DNA of 64,000 nt from Orientallactaga sibirica (taxonomy: Eukaryota; Chordata; Mammalia; Rodentia; Dipodidae): the NCBI GenBank assembly GCA_036365145.1, contig JAEOAD010002279.1:3095001-3159000 (forward strand), in the 5' to 3' direction. The position numbers and the translations under genes are program-made. Shown in pieces: positions 9,203 to 19,900 of the stretch (position 1 is the first letter of the stretch; the number at the start of each line of letters is the position of its first letter). The notes below the pieces were generated by a model. That model saw nothing but the letters and a program-made list of their open reading frames with translations, was not told the origin of the DNA and ran no database searches.

Positions 9203-9655
9203 TAGTTTGTGTGGCTTGGGATCAGGGGTGGTGCTGAAGGAAAGAGGAAGGGAGTGGAGAGGAAATAAAATCAAGATTATCCTCCTGACTCTCTTGTTAT
9301 TTTTATGATGTTGTGAAGGAGAGACTGGAAAAGACAGATCAAGGCGATGACGTTTTTTCTCTAATTTTAAAGAAAGGCACACACACCAACAGCTTGATGC
9401 CTCAGCTCCCTTCTGGAAAGCACTAATCATCAAAGGCAGGATCCAACCTCTTCCCGGTGCCCAGGAGGGTCCCGCACCTGCCTGTGACATCATGTCCTCG
9501 GCTCTGTGGTCCCCACCCAGCTCAGCCCTCCACCCATGCTGAAATGAAACAGGTGCTCCGTTTGTTCCTCTGCCAAGTGGGTCCCACAGCCTACAGTTCC
9601 CTCCACCAAGAGCCCGTCTTTGCTCTGCCACTTAGGACTTCAAAAATGAGTTAGA
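9203..9655. other. Unassigned unique sequence
   Basis: About 450 bp. A 145-codon minus-strand frame crosses it but shows no recognisable domain. Confidence 0.4.
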
Positions 9656-9890
9656 GGGCTGGAGAGATGGCTTAGCGGTAAAGGTGTTTGCCTGCAAAGC
9701 CAAAGGATCCCAGGTTCAACTCCTCAGGACCCATGTAAGCTAGATGCACAAGGCAGTGCATGCATCTGGAGTTCATTTGCAGTGGCTGGAGACCCTGGTG
9801 TGCCCGTTCTCTCTCTCTCTGTCTCTCTTCTCGGTCTATCTCTCTCTCTCTCTACTTGCAAATAAATAAATAAAAATGTTTTTTAAAAAG
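9656..9890 (+). repeat. tRNA-derived SINE, type I (first of pair)
   Basis: The left flank AAATGAGTTAG recurs as AAATGAGTTTG after the second SINE (about 10110). Confidence 0.93.
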
Positions 9891-9892
9891 GA

Positions 9893-10109
9893 GGGCTGGA
9901 GAAATGGCTTAGCAGTTAAGGCATTTGCCTACAAAGCCAAAGGACCCTGGTTTGATTCCCCAGGACCCACATAAGCCAGATGCACAAGGGGGCACACACA
10001 TCTGGAGTTCGTTTGCAGTGGCTGAAGGCCCTGGTGCGTCCATTCTCTCCCTCTCTCTTTCTCCCCCCCCTTCTCTCTCTCAAGCAAATAAATAAGTAAA
10101 ATATTTTTT
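9893..10109 (+). repeat. tRNA-derived SINE, type I (second of pair)
   Basis: Begins in the tail of the preceding SINE, same orientation. The outer TSD encloses both, so the second landed in the first one's A-rich tail. Confidence 0.92.
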
Positions 10110-10120
10110 AAATGAGTTTG

Positions 10121-10685
10121 AATCTCTCCTACTCTTGTTTTCAATATGGAGAGATCAAGGCTTTGAAGCTGGGAATGTTCCACATCAAAACGGTGGCCCA
10201 GGTTTCTCAACCCTCGAATATGGCTTCTTGAAACCTATTCCATCACAGCTCCTTTCTCCAGAGTCCTGTCTCTATTTCCCATTGAGTGTTTGCGTCAGAG
10301 CCAATCTGTGTATCCAGGCCGTGAGTTGATTTTTTTTCACTCTGAAATTCTTCAGGCAGGTAATTTTTATTTCCACTGCCCCGAGGCGAGGAACACATGA
10401 AGCTTGTGGCAGGCAGTTCAAAGAGTGGCAGAATGAAAATATGCCCACCCACCTCCCGCCTCCTCCCCCACACACTCCTCAACCATTTCTCATCTTGTCT
10501 TACAGCTCAAACCAAACACACAGCTACATGAAAGGGGAAAAAAAACGTTCACTAATATTTTGTAAGTTAGGTGCAGCCAAGGGTAACGGCTGCCCCAGAC
10601 TCCAAGGCCACCATTCAAGAACATTCAGAGTGCCTCTCTGTGGAGTTTATTTGTAGGTATCTTTTGGGAAAAAATTGGGGGGGGG
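10121..10685. other. Unassigned unique sequence
   Basis: About 560 bp, ending in a G9 run. Nothing recognised. Confidence 0.4.
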
Positions 10686-10843
10686 GGCTGGAGGGATGGC
10701 TTAGCAGTTAAGGCGCTTGACTGTAAAGCCAGAGGATCCAGGTTCGACTCCCCAGGACCCATGTAAGCCAGAGGCACAAGTGTCTGGAGTTCTTTTGCAA
10801 CAGCTGAAGACCCTGTTGTGCCCATTCTCTCTCTCTGGATCTG

Positions 10844-10876
<33 letters not shown>

Positions 10877-10905
10877 CTCTCAAGTAAATAATTTTTTTTC
10901 TAAAA
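10686..10905 (+). repeat. tRNA-derived SINE, type I
   Basis: Intact boxes and (CT)n. A short deletion after CCAGAGGCACAAG removes the usual GCGCATGC words. Confidence 0.92.
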
Positions 10906-10973
10906 AGGCAAGGGGGTTCCTTTTTTGTCTCCTACTCAGCAATTTAGAAGAACTTTTCACCATCTTTTTAAAA

Positions 10974-11250
10974 ATTTTTAATTATTTTTTATTTATTTTT
11001 GGAGAGAGACAGAGAGAGAGGGAGAGGAAGACAGATAGAGATGGGCGCGCCAGCAGTCTCTCAGCTGCTGTGAACGAAATCCAGATGTGATGCGTGCGCC
11101 CCCTTGTGAGCAAGTGTGGCATTGCGCCCTTGCATCACTTTGCATCTGGCTAAACGTGGGACCTGGAGATTGGAACCGCTGGAGATTGGAACCAGCGTTC
11201 TTAGGCTTAGCAGACAGGGGCCTTAACCGCTAAGCCATCTCTCCAGCCCT
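10974..11250 (-). repeat. tRNA-derived SINE, type II with doubled B-box segment
   Basis: 16-bp perfect TSD CACCATCTTTTTAAAA at 10958-10973 and 11251-11266. Minus-strand body with the doubled GGTTCCAATCTCCAG region and a CTCF-like core. Confidence 0.95.
11096..11109 (-). promoter_or_regulatory. CTCF-like core inside type II SINE
   Basis: On the minus strand reads TCACAAGGGGGCGC, one change from the CCAC form seen in sister copies. Confidence 0.35.
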
Positions 11251-11276
11251 CACCATCTTTTTAAAAGCAAAAGAGA

Positions 11277-11520
11277 GGGCTGGAGAGATGGCTTAGCGGT
11301 TAAGGCACTTGCCTGTGAAGCCTAAGGGCCCAGGTTCAATTCCCCAGGTCTGTGAAGACTAAGGACCCAGGTTTGATTCCCCAGGTCCTACATAAGCCAG
11401 ATGCACATGGTGGCGCGTGCATCTGGAGTTCATTTGCAGTGGCTAAGGCCCTGGTGTGCCCATTCCCTCTCTCTCTATAATAAATAAATAAATAGATAAA
11501 AATAAAGTCTTTTAAAAAAA
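11277..11520 (+). repeat. tRNA-derived SINE, type I, with duplicated B-box segment
   Basis: The stretch from GTGAAG through the B box to CCCCAGGTC is present twice (about 11317-11348 and 11349-11388), giving two B boxes (GGTTCAATTCC, GGTTTGATTCC). Confidence 0.93.
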
Positions 11521-11890
11521 TACTTGCCCAATCTCAAACAAGGGGTTTTCCTTCCAACAAGTTACTCAGGAGTTTGTTTGCCCAAACCTGGATGTCCCAC
11601 ATTCATCTGTTGCGCCATACCTGCCAACATTTGGCACTTGAAAGCCCCTGCTTTGGATGGCCTGCTCCAGGGTCTCAAGGAGAATGGTGCATTGGAACAA
11701 GAGCTCTGAAGCCAACAAGACCACACGATCGATCTGGCATTTTGCAACCAGCTGGCCAAATCCAGAAGTCACAATTTAGTTTGTAAATTCTAAAATTGCT
11801 CTGAGTAAAGACGCTATATTTCCAAGCCTCTCTCTTTGAAAGAGGACACAAAAGAAGTAGAAGCAATGGGCGTTAACAGTGTGGACCTTG
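11521..11890. other. Unassigned unique sequence
   Basis: About 370 bp with three overlapping short frames. No splice or family evidence. Confidence 0.4.
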
Positions 11891-12110
11891 GGTGGAATTG
11901 ATGGCTCAACAGCTAAGGTGCTTGCCTGCAAAGCCTAGTGACCCACAGTTCAATTCCCTGGTCCCCACGTAAAGCCAGATGCACAAAATCGTACGGGCAA
12001 CTGGACTTCGTTTGCAGTGGCTGGAGGCCCTGGTACACCCATTCTCTCTTTCTCTCTGTCTCTCTGCTTGCAAATAAATAATAACCAAAGAAATAAAAAT
12101 ATTATTTTAG
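11891..12110 (+). repeat. tRNA-derived SINE, type I (stack, element 1)
   Basis: Left flank GTGTGGACCTTG (11879-11890) recurs as ATGTGGATCTTG near 12711 beyond the whole stack. Confidence 0.9.
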
Positions 12111-12263
12111 GGCCAGGCGTGGTGGCGCACGCCTTTAATCCCAGCACTCGGGAGGCAGAGGTTGGAGGATTGCCGAAAGTTGGAGGCCACCCTGAGAATA
12201 CAGAGTGAATTCCAGGTCACCCTGGGCTACAGTGAGACCTTACCTCAAAAAAACAAAATAAAA
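12111..12263 (+). repeat. B1 SINE (stack, element 2)
   Basis: Starts after ATTATTTTAG (12101-12110). Typical B1 with AAAACAAAATAAA tail. Confidence 0.95.
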
Positions 12264-12421
12264 GCCGGGCGTGGTGGTGCACACCTTTAGTCCCAGCCCT
12301 GGGGAGGCAGAGGTAGGAGGATCGCCATGAGTTTGAGGCCACCCTGAGACTACATAGTGAATTCCAGGTCAGCCTGGGCTAGAGTGAGACCCTACTTCGA
12401 AAAACCAAAATAAATAAATAA
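12264..12421 (+). repeat. B1 SINE (stack, element 3)
   Basis: Follows directly in the tail of the previous B1. Its right side has the same ATTATTTTAG (12422-12431). Confidence 0.95.
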
Positions 12422-12431
12422 ATTATTTTAG

Positions 12432-12710
12432 GGCTGGAGAGATGGCTTAGCACTTAGGTTTAAGGCACTTGCCTGTGAAGCCTAAGGACCCATGCTTGAA
12501 TCTCCAGGTCCACGTAAGCCAGCCACACAAGCTAATGTAAGTGTAAGGTCACACACACACACACACACACACACACATAAGGTGGTGAATGGGTCTGGAG
12601 TTTGATTGCAGTGGCTAGAGGCCCTGGCATACCAATTCTCTATCTCTCTCATTCTTGCTCTCACGCTCTCTCATAAAAAGAAAAATCACAAAAAAATATT
12701 TTTAAAAAAA
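12432..12710 (+). repeat. tRNA-derived SINE, type III-like with (CA)n (stack, element 4)
   Basis: A (CA)n array (12551-12578) replaces part of the type III segment. Ends at the right outer TSD. Confidence 0.9.
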
Positions 12711-12744
12711 TGTGGATCTTGAACTCCGAATCTCTACCTTTCTG

Positions 12745-12820
12745 GGCTACATAATGAGCCCAGCCTCTGAGTCAGCCTGGGCTAGAGTAAAACTTTGTCT
12801 GAAAAAAAAAAAAAAAAAGT
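12745..12820 (+). repeat. B1 3' fragment
   Basis: GTCAGCCTGGGCTAGAGTAA and an A17 tail. The 5' half is absent or unrecognisable. Confidence 0.8.
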
Positions 12821-12941
12821 GTAGATCAACCAGACTCAGAGCTTTTAAAGCTTCTGCTTTTAAAAATATGGTGAAAAGTTCTTCTAAATCACTGGGCAGG
12901 AGACAAAATGTAACCCACTTGCCTTTTTAAAAAATATTTTA

Positions 12942-13126
12942 GGACTGGCGAGATGGCTTAGCAGTTAAGGCGCCTGCCTGCCAAGCCTAAGAACGTCTGT
13001 TCAATTCTCCAGGTCCCACGTTTAGCCAGACACAAAGTGACACAAGGGCGCAATGCTGCACTTGCCCACAAGGGGGTGCACGTGTCTGGAGTTCATTCAC
13101 AGTGGCTGAGAGGCAGCTGGCGCACC

Positions 13127-13178
<52 letters not shown>

Positions 13179-13192
13179 GACTCTCTCCAAAG
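12942..13192 (+). repeat. tRNA-derived SINE, type II
   Basis: Has GACACAAGGGCGCAATGC and CCCACAAGGGGGTGCACG (CTCF-like core with GTGC instead of GCGC). Followed by long (CT)n. Confidence 0.92.
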
Positions 13193-13292
13193 AAATTTAT
13201 TTATTTATTTATTTATTTGAGAGAGTCTGAGAAAGATAAAGAGACACAGAAAGAATGGGCATTCCAGGGTCTTCAGCTGTTCCAAACGAACT
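13193..13292 (-). repeat. tRNA-derived SINE, type I, 5' truncated
   Basis: Minus strand: (AAAT)n tail, GA-rich part and GCATTCCAGGGTCTTCAGC. Lacks the head. Faces the previous SINE tail to tail. Confidence 0.85.
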
Positions 13293-13554
13293 CATTTCTA
13301 CCGCTTCCTATGTAGGTGACTGTGGTGATGTAATATAAATGCTCTGAGTCTTGGATTTGGATCAATACAGGCAGGACCAGTCTTGGGAAGTGTTCTGAAA
13401 AACAGCTAATGCCACCCAACACCATTTCGTGTAGCCCCAATGTACCTAACATTTACTCCACGCTCACCATCAGTGAGATCTTCATCATTCTGAGATACAG
13501 GAACAACGCTCCCCCAGGCAAGACTTCAACTGCTTTTTTTTGCTTCCCTCTCTC
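13293..13554. other. Unassigned sequence
   Basis: Non-repetitive. Nothing recognised. Confidence 0.35.
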
Positions 13555-13613
13555 TATTGTATGGACTGATGGGTGCCTGGCTTAGAGGAAGCACTCACTG
13601 AATATTTGTTAAA
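13555..13613 (+). repeat. MIR/L2-like 3' fragment
   Basis: GTGCCTGGCTTAGAGGAAGC then ACTGAATATTTGTTAAATAA resembles the MIR 3' phrase (gtgcctggcacatagtaggtgctcaataaatatttg). Confidence 0.6.
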
Positions 13614-13641
13614 TAAAGAAGAAAATAAGAAATGTTAGCCA

Positions 13642-13897
13642 GGGCTGGGGAGATGGCTTAGCGGTTAAGGAGCGTGCCTGGGAAACCTGAGAACTCATGT
13701 TCAAATATCCAGGTCCCACATAAGCCAGATGCACAGTGACGCAAGTTTGTGATGTTGCACATGTGCAAAGGGGCTTACATATATCTGGAGTTTGTTTCCA
13801 GCAGCTGAAGGCCCTGGCCTGCACATTTTGTGTGTGTGTGTGTGTCTCTCTTTGCCTCTTTCTTGCTCTCTGAAAGAAAGAGAGAGAGAGAGAAAGA
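13642..13897 (+). repeat. tRNA-derived SINE, type II-like, diverged
   Basis: TSD AAGAAATGTTAGCCA / AAGAAATGTTAGCTA at 13627-13641 and 13898-13912. Contains (TG)n and a changed 3' end. Confidence 0.9.
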
Positions 13898-14124
13898 AAG
13901 AAATGTTAGCTAGACCCTTAAAGACCATCTGTTCTTAATCATCATATTCACTATTTTAATCCATTTAGTTTTGCATACTTCCAAGTATTTTGGGGGGGGT
14001 TGAAGTTTCTCAAATGGCATGAAATCACTTTTGTTTTCATTTTTATTTACAAAATCATTTTGTGTTATAGACTGTTCTTCATTTCATACAGAGAGACTTC
14101 TAATGTTAAGATATCCATGTATCT

Positions 14125-14366
14125 GGCTGGAGGGATGGCTTAGCGGTTAAGGCGCCTGCCTGCTAAGCCTAAGAACCCGGTTCCAATCTCCAGGTCCCTC
14201 GTTTAGCCAGATGCAAAGGGACACAAGGGTGCAATGCCACACTTGACCATAAGGGGGTGCATGCATCTGGATTTCGTTCACAGCAGCTGAGAGACTGCTG
14301 GTGCGCCCATTCTCTGTCTGCCTCTCCCTCTCTCTCTGTCTGTCTCTCTCTCAAAAAAAAAAAAAA
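14125..14366 (+). repeat. tRNA-derived SINE, type II
   Basis: TSD AAGATATCCATGTATC (14108-14123), repeated with one extra C at 14367-14383. Single B-box segment and CCATAAGGGGGTGC (degraded CTCF-like core). Confidence 0.93.
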
Positions 14367-14655
14367 AAGATATCCCATGTATCGTTGTTCTGCTCTGGGC
14401 AATTTTTTGTTGTTGTTGTTCATGCATTAGCACAAAGACATTCATTTCCTAGATAGGAAACCTCAGGAAGAAGAAATTTCTTCAGCTTTAGTTGAAAGAC
14501 TATTAATTTACTAGGGTCATACTGATCAACACAAGACGATCTACTCTTTACATTTATTAAGCTGCATAAATGGTAGGGTTTCACCCATTTTCAATGTATT
14601 CTGTTGAGAAGCAAAATGTTCTGAAATATAAGTGCTATGCTTAGATTTTTTTTTT

Positions 14656-14881
14656 ATTTGAGAGAGACAGAGAGAGAAAGAGAGAGAGAATGGGTGCACC
14701 ACCGGCCTCTCAGCCTCTGTGAATGAACTCCACACACGTGCGCCCCCTTGTGGGCAAGTGAGGCATTGCGCCCTTGCATCACTTTTTGCGTCTGGCTAAT
14801 GTGGGACCTAGAGATTGGAACTGGCACTCTTAGGCTTAGCAGGCAGACACCTTAACTGCCAAGCCATCTCTCCAGCCCTAG
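14656..14881 (-). repeat. tRNA-derived SINE, type II
   Basis: Minus strand. TSD GCTTAGATTTTTT on both sides (about 14639 and 14882). The long T-run after it (14889-14913) belongs to the right TSD copy. Confidence 0.92.
14740..14753 (-). promoter_or_regulatory. CTCF-like core motif inside type II SINE
   Basis: Minus strand reads CCACAAGGGGGCGC, identical to 832-845. Confidence 0.45.
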
Positions 14882-15133
14882 GCTTAGATTTTTTTTTTTT
14901 TTTTTTTTTTTTTACTAAATGAAGTCTTTATTGATGTAAAGTTGGACCCTAGGAAGGTATCACATCCAAATTTGACACGTCACGTAGAGGAAAGTCACGA
15001 ATGCTTAGCATGTATTCTAACCCAGTTCGTATTGAAGATGGAGTCTGCAGAGTTTGCTGGGTACTTAGAACTTTGAGTAACAGGGGGGTCTTTGGGTATT
15101 CATATTGAGGTACTTTTGATCACTCTGTACTTT

Positions 15134-15615
15134 ATTTTTATTTTTTAAAAACTTTCCTTTTGGGCTGGAGAAATGGCTTAGCAGTTAAGGCGTTTGCCTG
15201 CGAAGCCAAAGGATCCTGGTTCAATTCTCCAGGACCCACGTAAGCCAGATGCACAAGGGGGTGCATGTGTCTGGAGTTCATCTGCAGTGGCTAGATGCCC
15301 TGGCGTGCCCATTCTCTCTGTCTGCCTCTTTTCTATCTCTTTCTCTGCTTGCAAATAAATAAATTAATTTTAGAAAAACTTTCCTTTTAAAAGTTACTTT
15401 TACTTATTTATTATAGACAGGGAGAGGGAGAGAGAGAGAGAAAGAGATCGAAACAGAATGAGAATGGGCATGCCACGACCTCCAGCCACTGCAAACAAAC
15501 TCCAGGCGCAGGCGCCATCATGTGCATCTGGCTTACGCAGGACCTGGAAAATCAAATCAGGATCCTTAGGCTTTGCAGGCATATCCTTTAACCGCTGAGC
15601 CATCTCTCCAGCCCC
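15134..15615 (-). repeat. tRNA-derived SINE, type I, interrupted in its tail
   Basis: CACTCTGTACTTTA (15120-15133) and CACTCTGCATTTT (15616 on) flank the composite. Body 15390-15615. A plus-strand SINE sits in its A-rich tail. Confidence 0.85.
15162..15373 (+). repeat. tRNA-derived SINE, type I, nested
   Basis: 15-bp perfect TSD AAAAACTTTCCTTTT at 15147-15161 and 15374-15388. Confidence 0.95.
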
Positions 15616-16004
15616 ACTCTGCATTTTTGATCATTTATGCTAGTAAGATGACTCAAGATGACTAAGGGCCCATATTAGTTAGGAGGGATGAGCTGGTCCA
15701 CATGTGGTAATGGGTTGAAATGTTCAGCCAGACCTCTGGGGAAGGGAGTCGGCCTCGAGTTTGAATTCAATCACCAATGACCAACAATTTAATCAATCAT
15801 GCCTCCGTGGGGACGGCTGGACGGAAATTCTGGAAGTAGAAGATTTGGGAGAGCCTGCCTCAAGGTTGGTGAACACACACCTGTGCCAGGATGATGGTGT
15901 GCTTGGAGAAGCCACCCCCCACCCAGCTTGTGCCTTGCCCTATGCATGTCTCAAATGGATGCTTCAGTCGTGTCCTTTACAACAAAATGACAACGTATGA
16001 AAAA
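15616..16004. other. Unassigned unique sequence
   Basis: About 390 bp with no recognised element. Confidence 0.4.
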
Positions 16005-16018
16005 ATGTATGACAAAAG

Positions 16019-16242
16019 GAGCTGGAGGGATGGCTTAGCAGTGAAGGCATTTGCCTGTGAAGCCAAAGGATCCACGTTCAGTTCCCCAGGACCCACATTA
16101 GCCAGATACACAAGGGGGCATACATATCTGGAGGTTGTTTGCAGTGGCTGGAGGCCCTGGTGAGCCCATTCCCTCTCTCTCCCCCTCCCTCTTTCTTTCT
16201 CTGTCAAATAAATAAATAACAATGAAATATTTTTTTTTAGAA
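16019..16242 (+). repeat. tRNA-derived SINE, type I
   Basis: TSD ATGTATGACAAAAG / ATTTATGACAAAAG at 16005-16018 and 16243-16256. Confidence 0.94.
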
Positions 16243-16256
16243 ATTTATGACAAAAG

Positions 16257-16789
16257 TATGAAAGTTTTTTAGTTCGGCGAGTTGTTCTAGTGAATAATTA
16301 GACCTAAATAAAGAGACATAGGAACCTCTGATTGACAACCAAGTTGGACAAGAATGCAGGCGTCCTATACCCCACACTGGTACCAGGCCTCTGTATGGAC
16401 TGAGCCCTTAACTCTGTGGAGTCTAATGCTATGTTCGGATGGTTAGAGCTCGAAGATGATTGAATTATAATGCTGGGATGACACATTTATCTATAAAACA
16501 AAAAGACGGTCTAAATAGAGCAATTATTTGTCTTAGCCTATTTTTCCATTGTGGTACTTAACACCACAGAACTAAATTACTTTAAAAGCAATGAAAGGCT
16601 TATGTGGCTCGTGGACTTGAGCCTGGGAAGATCAGGAACATGTTGCTAACCTCTATCTCCCTCTTGCTGGGTCATCACATAGCAGAGGGCATTGCGTGGT
16701 AAGGTAGAGTAAACGTGACACATAGGTACGTTGATTTTATGACTTAGCTTAACTCATTTATCATCCGTGGGGGCAGGGAAGTCCTCATA
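16257..16789. other. Unassigned sequence, possibly degraded MaLR
   Basis: The part around 16545-16740 (ACACCACAGAACTAAATTAC, ...GAAAGGCTTATGTGGCTCG) loosely resembles a minus-strand MaLR LTR end; weak. Confidence 0.3.
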
Positions 16790-17024
16790 ACCCAGACCCC
16801 AATAGCTTACCTTCATGTCACTAACATAACAAACCACCTGAGGCTGTATAAAACAAAAGGAATGGGTTTGTTTCGCTCCCAGTTTTGGAGGCTGAAGTCC
16901 GAGAATAAGCAGGGTCCTATCTGGTATCTCTGGTGAAGTCTTCCTTGGCCACGTGATAGATGGGATCATAGTGATGGTATATTTATAAGAGAGGCCCCAA
17001 TGACAAGACAAAAAGGCAGAGAGA

Positions 17025-17180
17025 AGCCGGGTATGGTGGCTCACGCCTTTAATCCCAGCACTCGGGAGGCAGAGGTAGGAGGATCGCCGAGAGTTTGAGG
17101 CCACCCTGAGACTACATAGTGAATTCCAGGTCAGCCTGGACCAGAATGAGATCCTACCTTGCAAAACCAAAAAAAAAAAA
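17025..17180 (+). repeat. B1 SINE within MaLR LTR
   Basis: TSD AAAAGGCAGAGAGA / AAAAAGCAGAAAGA on either side. Full-length. Confidence 0.95.
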
Positions 17181-17221
17181 AAAAAGCAGAAAGATCCAGG
17201 TTTTAGGTTCTCTGTCTTTCT

Positions 17222-17444
17222 TCTTCTTCTAAATGTATTTTATTTATTTATTTATTTGAGAGAGAGGGAAAAAGAGAGAGAGAGAGAGAATAGGCATGCC
17301 AAGGCCTCCAGCCACTGCAAACGAACTCCAGACGCATGCATCCCTTGTGCATCTGGCTTACATGGGTCCTGGGGAATCGAACCTGGGACCTTTGGCTTGG
17401 CAGGCAAACACCTTAACCGCTAAGCCATCTTCCAAGCCCCGGGC
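17222..17444 (-). repeat. tRNA-derived SINE, type I, within MaLR LTR
   Basis: 13-bp TSD TCTCTGTCTTTCT at 17209-17221 and 17445-17457. Confidence 0.95.
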
Positions 17445-17697
17445 TCTCTGTCTTTCTAACAGTCCACTCTCTTCATAACTAACTGGGGACCCAAGATTAT
17501 TGTGTTGATCCTTTCCAAGGGATCCAATGACCTACTACCCCACCCCACACTGCCACACTGAGGCCCAAGGTTTCAGTCTATAAGCTTTTGGGGATACACA
17601 CTCACATTGTATTCATCCATAATAAGGATCAATTTCCTAATACATTTTTGAATTTTGAGGGACACATTTAAACCACAGCAGTACCCAACTTTACATG

Positions 17698-17703
<6 letters not shown>

Positions 17704-17747
<44 letters not shown>
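17704..17747. repeat. (CT)n microsatellite
   Basis: Uninterrupted CT array of about 22 units. Confidence 0.95.
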
Positions 17748-17750
<3 letters not shown>

Positions 17751-18331
17751 TGTTTGCTAAGGACACTGCCTGCCTTCAAGTCAACTTGGAGACAATCTTC
17801 TCTACACCATAGTCAATTCCTCCTAATGAAGAAGGAATAATTGAACTCGTGGCTGAGCCATGAATGTCAGGCTTTCATCAGCTCATGTCTGTAAGCCGGG
17901 TGGAGACAGCCATCTTGCCTTCTGCATCACTGAGCTAAACCACTGAGGGAGAATGATTTTTGCATTGTACCACTTACAAATGTGTCCATTCTGTAGACTT
18001 ATACCATCCCCAAAATGTGTCATTCAAAGTCTTGGAAAATTAATAGGAAGTGTACTTGGCCATGGGTTCAAGACCTGCCACCCAATTTAACGTTCTCTGC
18101 AATGAAGCCAGAACATTTCCCTCCGTCCTCCTGTATCTTGTATGTCTATTTCTCAATGGGTGCAGAACTTAAAGGGAAGGTGCAAATAGCCACTTACTTA
18201 TCCTCTTAAGGACCCTTGGGATCTACAGGCATTGTTTTCTGCTATGATTCCCAAGCTTCTGAATCCACACACTCTCACAACGAGGCAAAAATCCTTAGGG
18301 ATTAAAATTATGAATATACAAGCAGATTGCC
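17748..18331. other. Unassigned unique sequence
   Basis: About 580 bp. No recognised repeat or exon. Confidence 0.4.
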
Positions 18332-18344
18332 GTTTTTCTTTTTC

Positions 18345-18512
18345 TTTTGTTTTGTTTTGTTTTGGTTTGGGTTTTTGAGGTAGGGTCTCACTCTAGCCCA
18401 GGCTGGCTTGGAATTAACTCTGTAGTCTCAGGGTGGCCTCGAACTCACGGCGATCCTCCTACCTCTGCCTCCCGAGTACTGGGATTAAAGGCGCGCGCCA
18501 CCACGCCCGGCT
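18345..18512 (-). repeat. B1 SINE
   Basis: TSD GTTTTTCTTTTTC at 18332-18344 and 18513-18525. Confidence 0.96.
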
Positions 18513-18543
18513 GTTTTTCTTTTTCGTGTAGTCTCAGAATTTA

Positions 18544-18750
18544 GGGCTGGGCCTATAGCTCTGTGGTAGAGGGCTTGTGGAGAACGGACAAAGCCCCAAA
18601 TTCAGTCCCCAGCACCAAATAAAACTGGGTGTGGTGGTGCTTGTCTGTAATCTCAATACTCAGGTAGGAGATGGAGGTGGGAAAATTAGAAGTTCAAGGC
18701 AGCCCTCTTCAAAATATCAAATTGGAGGCCAGCTTGAGATATATGAGATG
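18544..18750 (+). repeat. B4-like SINE (ID head fused to B1)
   Basis: GGGCTGGGCCTATAGCTCTG and TGGTAGAGGGCTTG form an ID/tRNA-Ala-like head. CAGTCCCCAGCACC precedes a diverged B1 (CTGGGTGTGGTGGTGCTTG). This head-to-B1 order is the B4 layout. Confidence 0.72.
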
Positions 18751-18800
18751 TGTATGTATGTATGAATGTATTTATGTGTGTGTGTATATATATGGGGGGA
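18751..18800. repeat. (TATG)n/(TG)n/(TA)n simple repeat
   Basis: Low-complexity array directly after the B4-like SINE, probably its eroded tail. Confidence 0.8.
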
Positions 18801-19557
18801 TAGCTACATAGTGAGTGACCCATGATTCAGCATTACTGTTTGAGAAAAGGAATATGCTCCTTATGGTCTGCCCTGACTACCCCATATGGATGGGAAATGC
18901 TATGATATTTCCTAGAAATACTTTCAGGTTACAGACGAACTTGTGCAGAGTAGCGAGCATATGTTTCCATTTGCTGTTTTCTATATTTTATATTTGCTTG
19001 GATTATGGAACCAGCTTTTTTTTTTTCCTAAGTCAGGAAGTGTGTATAAAAAAAGAAAGAAAGAAATGTGTGTTGAACAATCATTTTTCTGAAGGTTTAT
19101 TTCATTTAAAAATCAAATCAAAATCCGATCCCACCATGGATCAAATGAAATGACCCGATTAAAGACAACTTCTCTCTTCCTGCATGTCTTTTCATAGCTG
19201 TGGGACTAAAATCTCCAAGGTATTATTTTTGACTGTTTTCCTAAATCGCCAACATATTGAAAACAGCTGTTAGCTAGGTGCAAGAAGCGAGAGGGAAAGT
19301 GTCAAAGGTATTTCTTTTCTCTCCCATGCGAGCTTATCCGTTGCCCAGCAGGTCACCATGGAGCTTTTGGAGGGTTTAACAAAGATATACTTTGATTGAA
19401 ATACATTATTTGTACATGGTCATTTTCCCCGCCCCACTGGATTTCTGAAATTGGAATTTCAGTGCCTTTAACGAGAATGCTAAGAGTCTCCCGTTAAGAC
19501 TGGGTGCCCTAAGGATGACACGCAGGCAATTTCTACCTCTGTGCCTCCAGTGGTCTT
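18801..19557. other. Unassigned unique sequence
   Basis: About 760 bp with no recognised repeat. A 112-codon frame at 18815-19153 contains a T-run-encoded Phe stretch and looks fortuitous. Confidence 0.4.
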
Positions 19558-19742
19558 GTCAAATCCTCCGGTCAACCTTGTGAAGAGAGGTATTTTCCTT
19601 CACATCTTACAAGTAAGGAACAAAAAAAAAAAAAAAGATCTAGAATCTTCTTTTCAGATACCACAGAACCTAGTGGGTGGCCCAGAAGTCTAGGTTTGGC
19701 TGACTCCAGAGAGGATGCTATTAACTGCAACACACTTTGAGA
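19558..19742 (-). repeat. MIR SINE
   Basis: Antisense MIR phrases in order: ACCTTGTGAAGAGAGGTATT, an A-rich break (19621-19636), CCTAGTGGGTGGCCCAG, TTGGCTGACTCCAGAGAGGA, ATGCTATTAACTGCAAC. Confidence 0.75.
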
Positions 19743-19859
19743 GAAAAACCCCAGACCCCGAAGGCGCAGGGTGCATGCGCAGATGGAAGTAGAGCGAATG
19801 CTGGCAGCTATAGACTCAGTTAATGTTTAGCAAATGCCCAGGGAGGGCATAGAGTCTTT

Positions 19860-19860
19860 T

Positions 19861-19900
<40 letters not shown>

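Larger units (their letters stand above)
16790..17670 (-). mobile_element. MaLR LTR (MLT1-like) holding two SINEs
   Basis: AACATAACAAACCACCTGAGG...CAGTTTTGGAGGCTGAAGTC is the antisense end of an MLT1/MaLR LTR. The other end (TTTTGGGGATACACACTCAC) lies beyond two insertions, B1 17025-17180 and SINE 17222-17444. Confidence 0.65.

Noticed and set aside
12551..12578. Regularly spaced short repeats as a CRISPR array
   Set aside because: It is a (CA)n microsatellite in a mammalian SINE. No repeat-spacer structure anywhere in the window.
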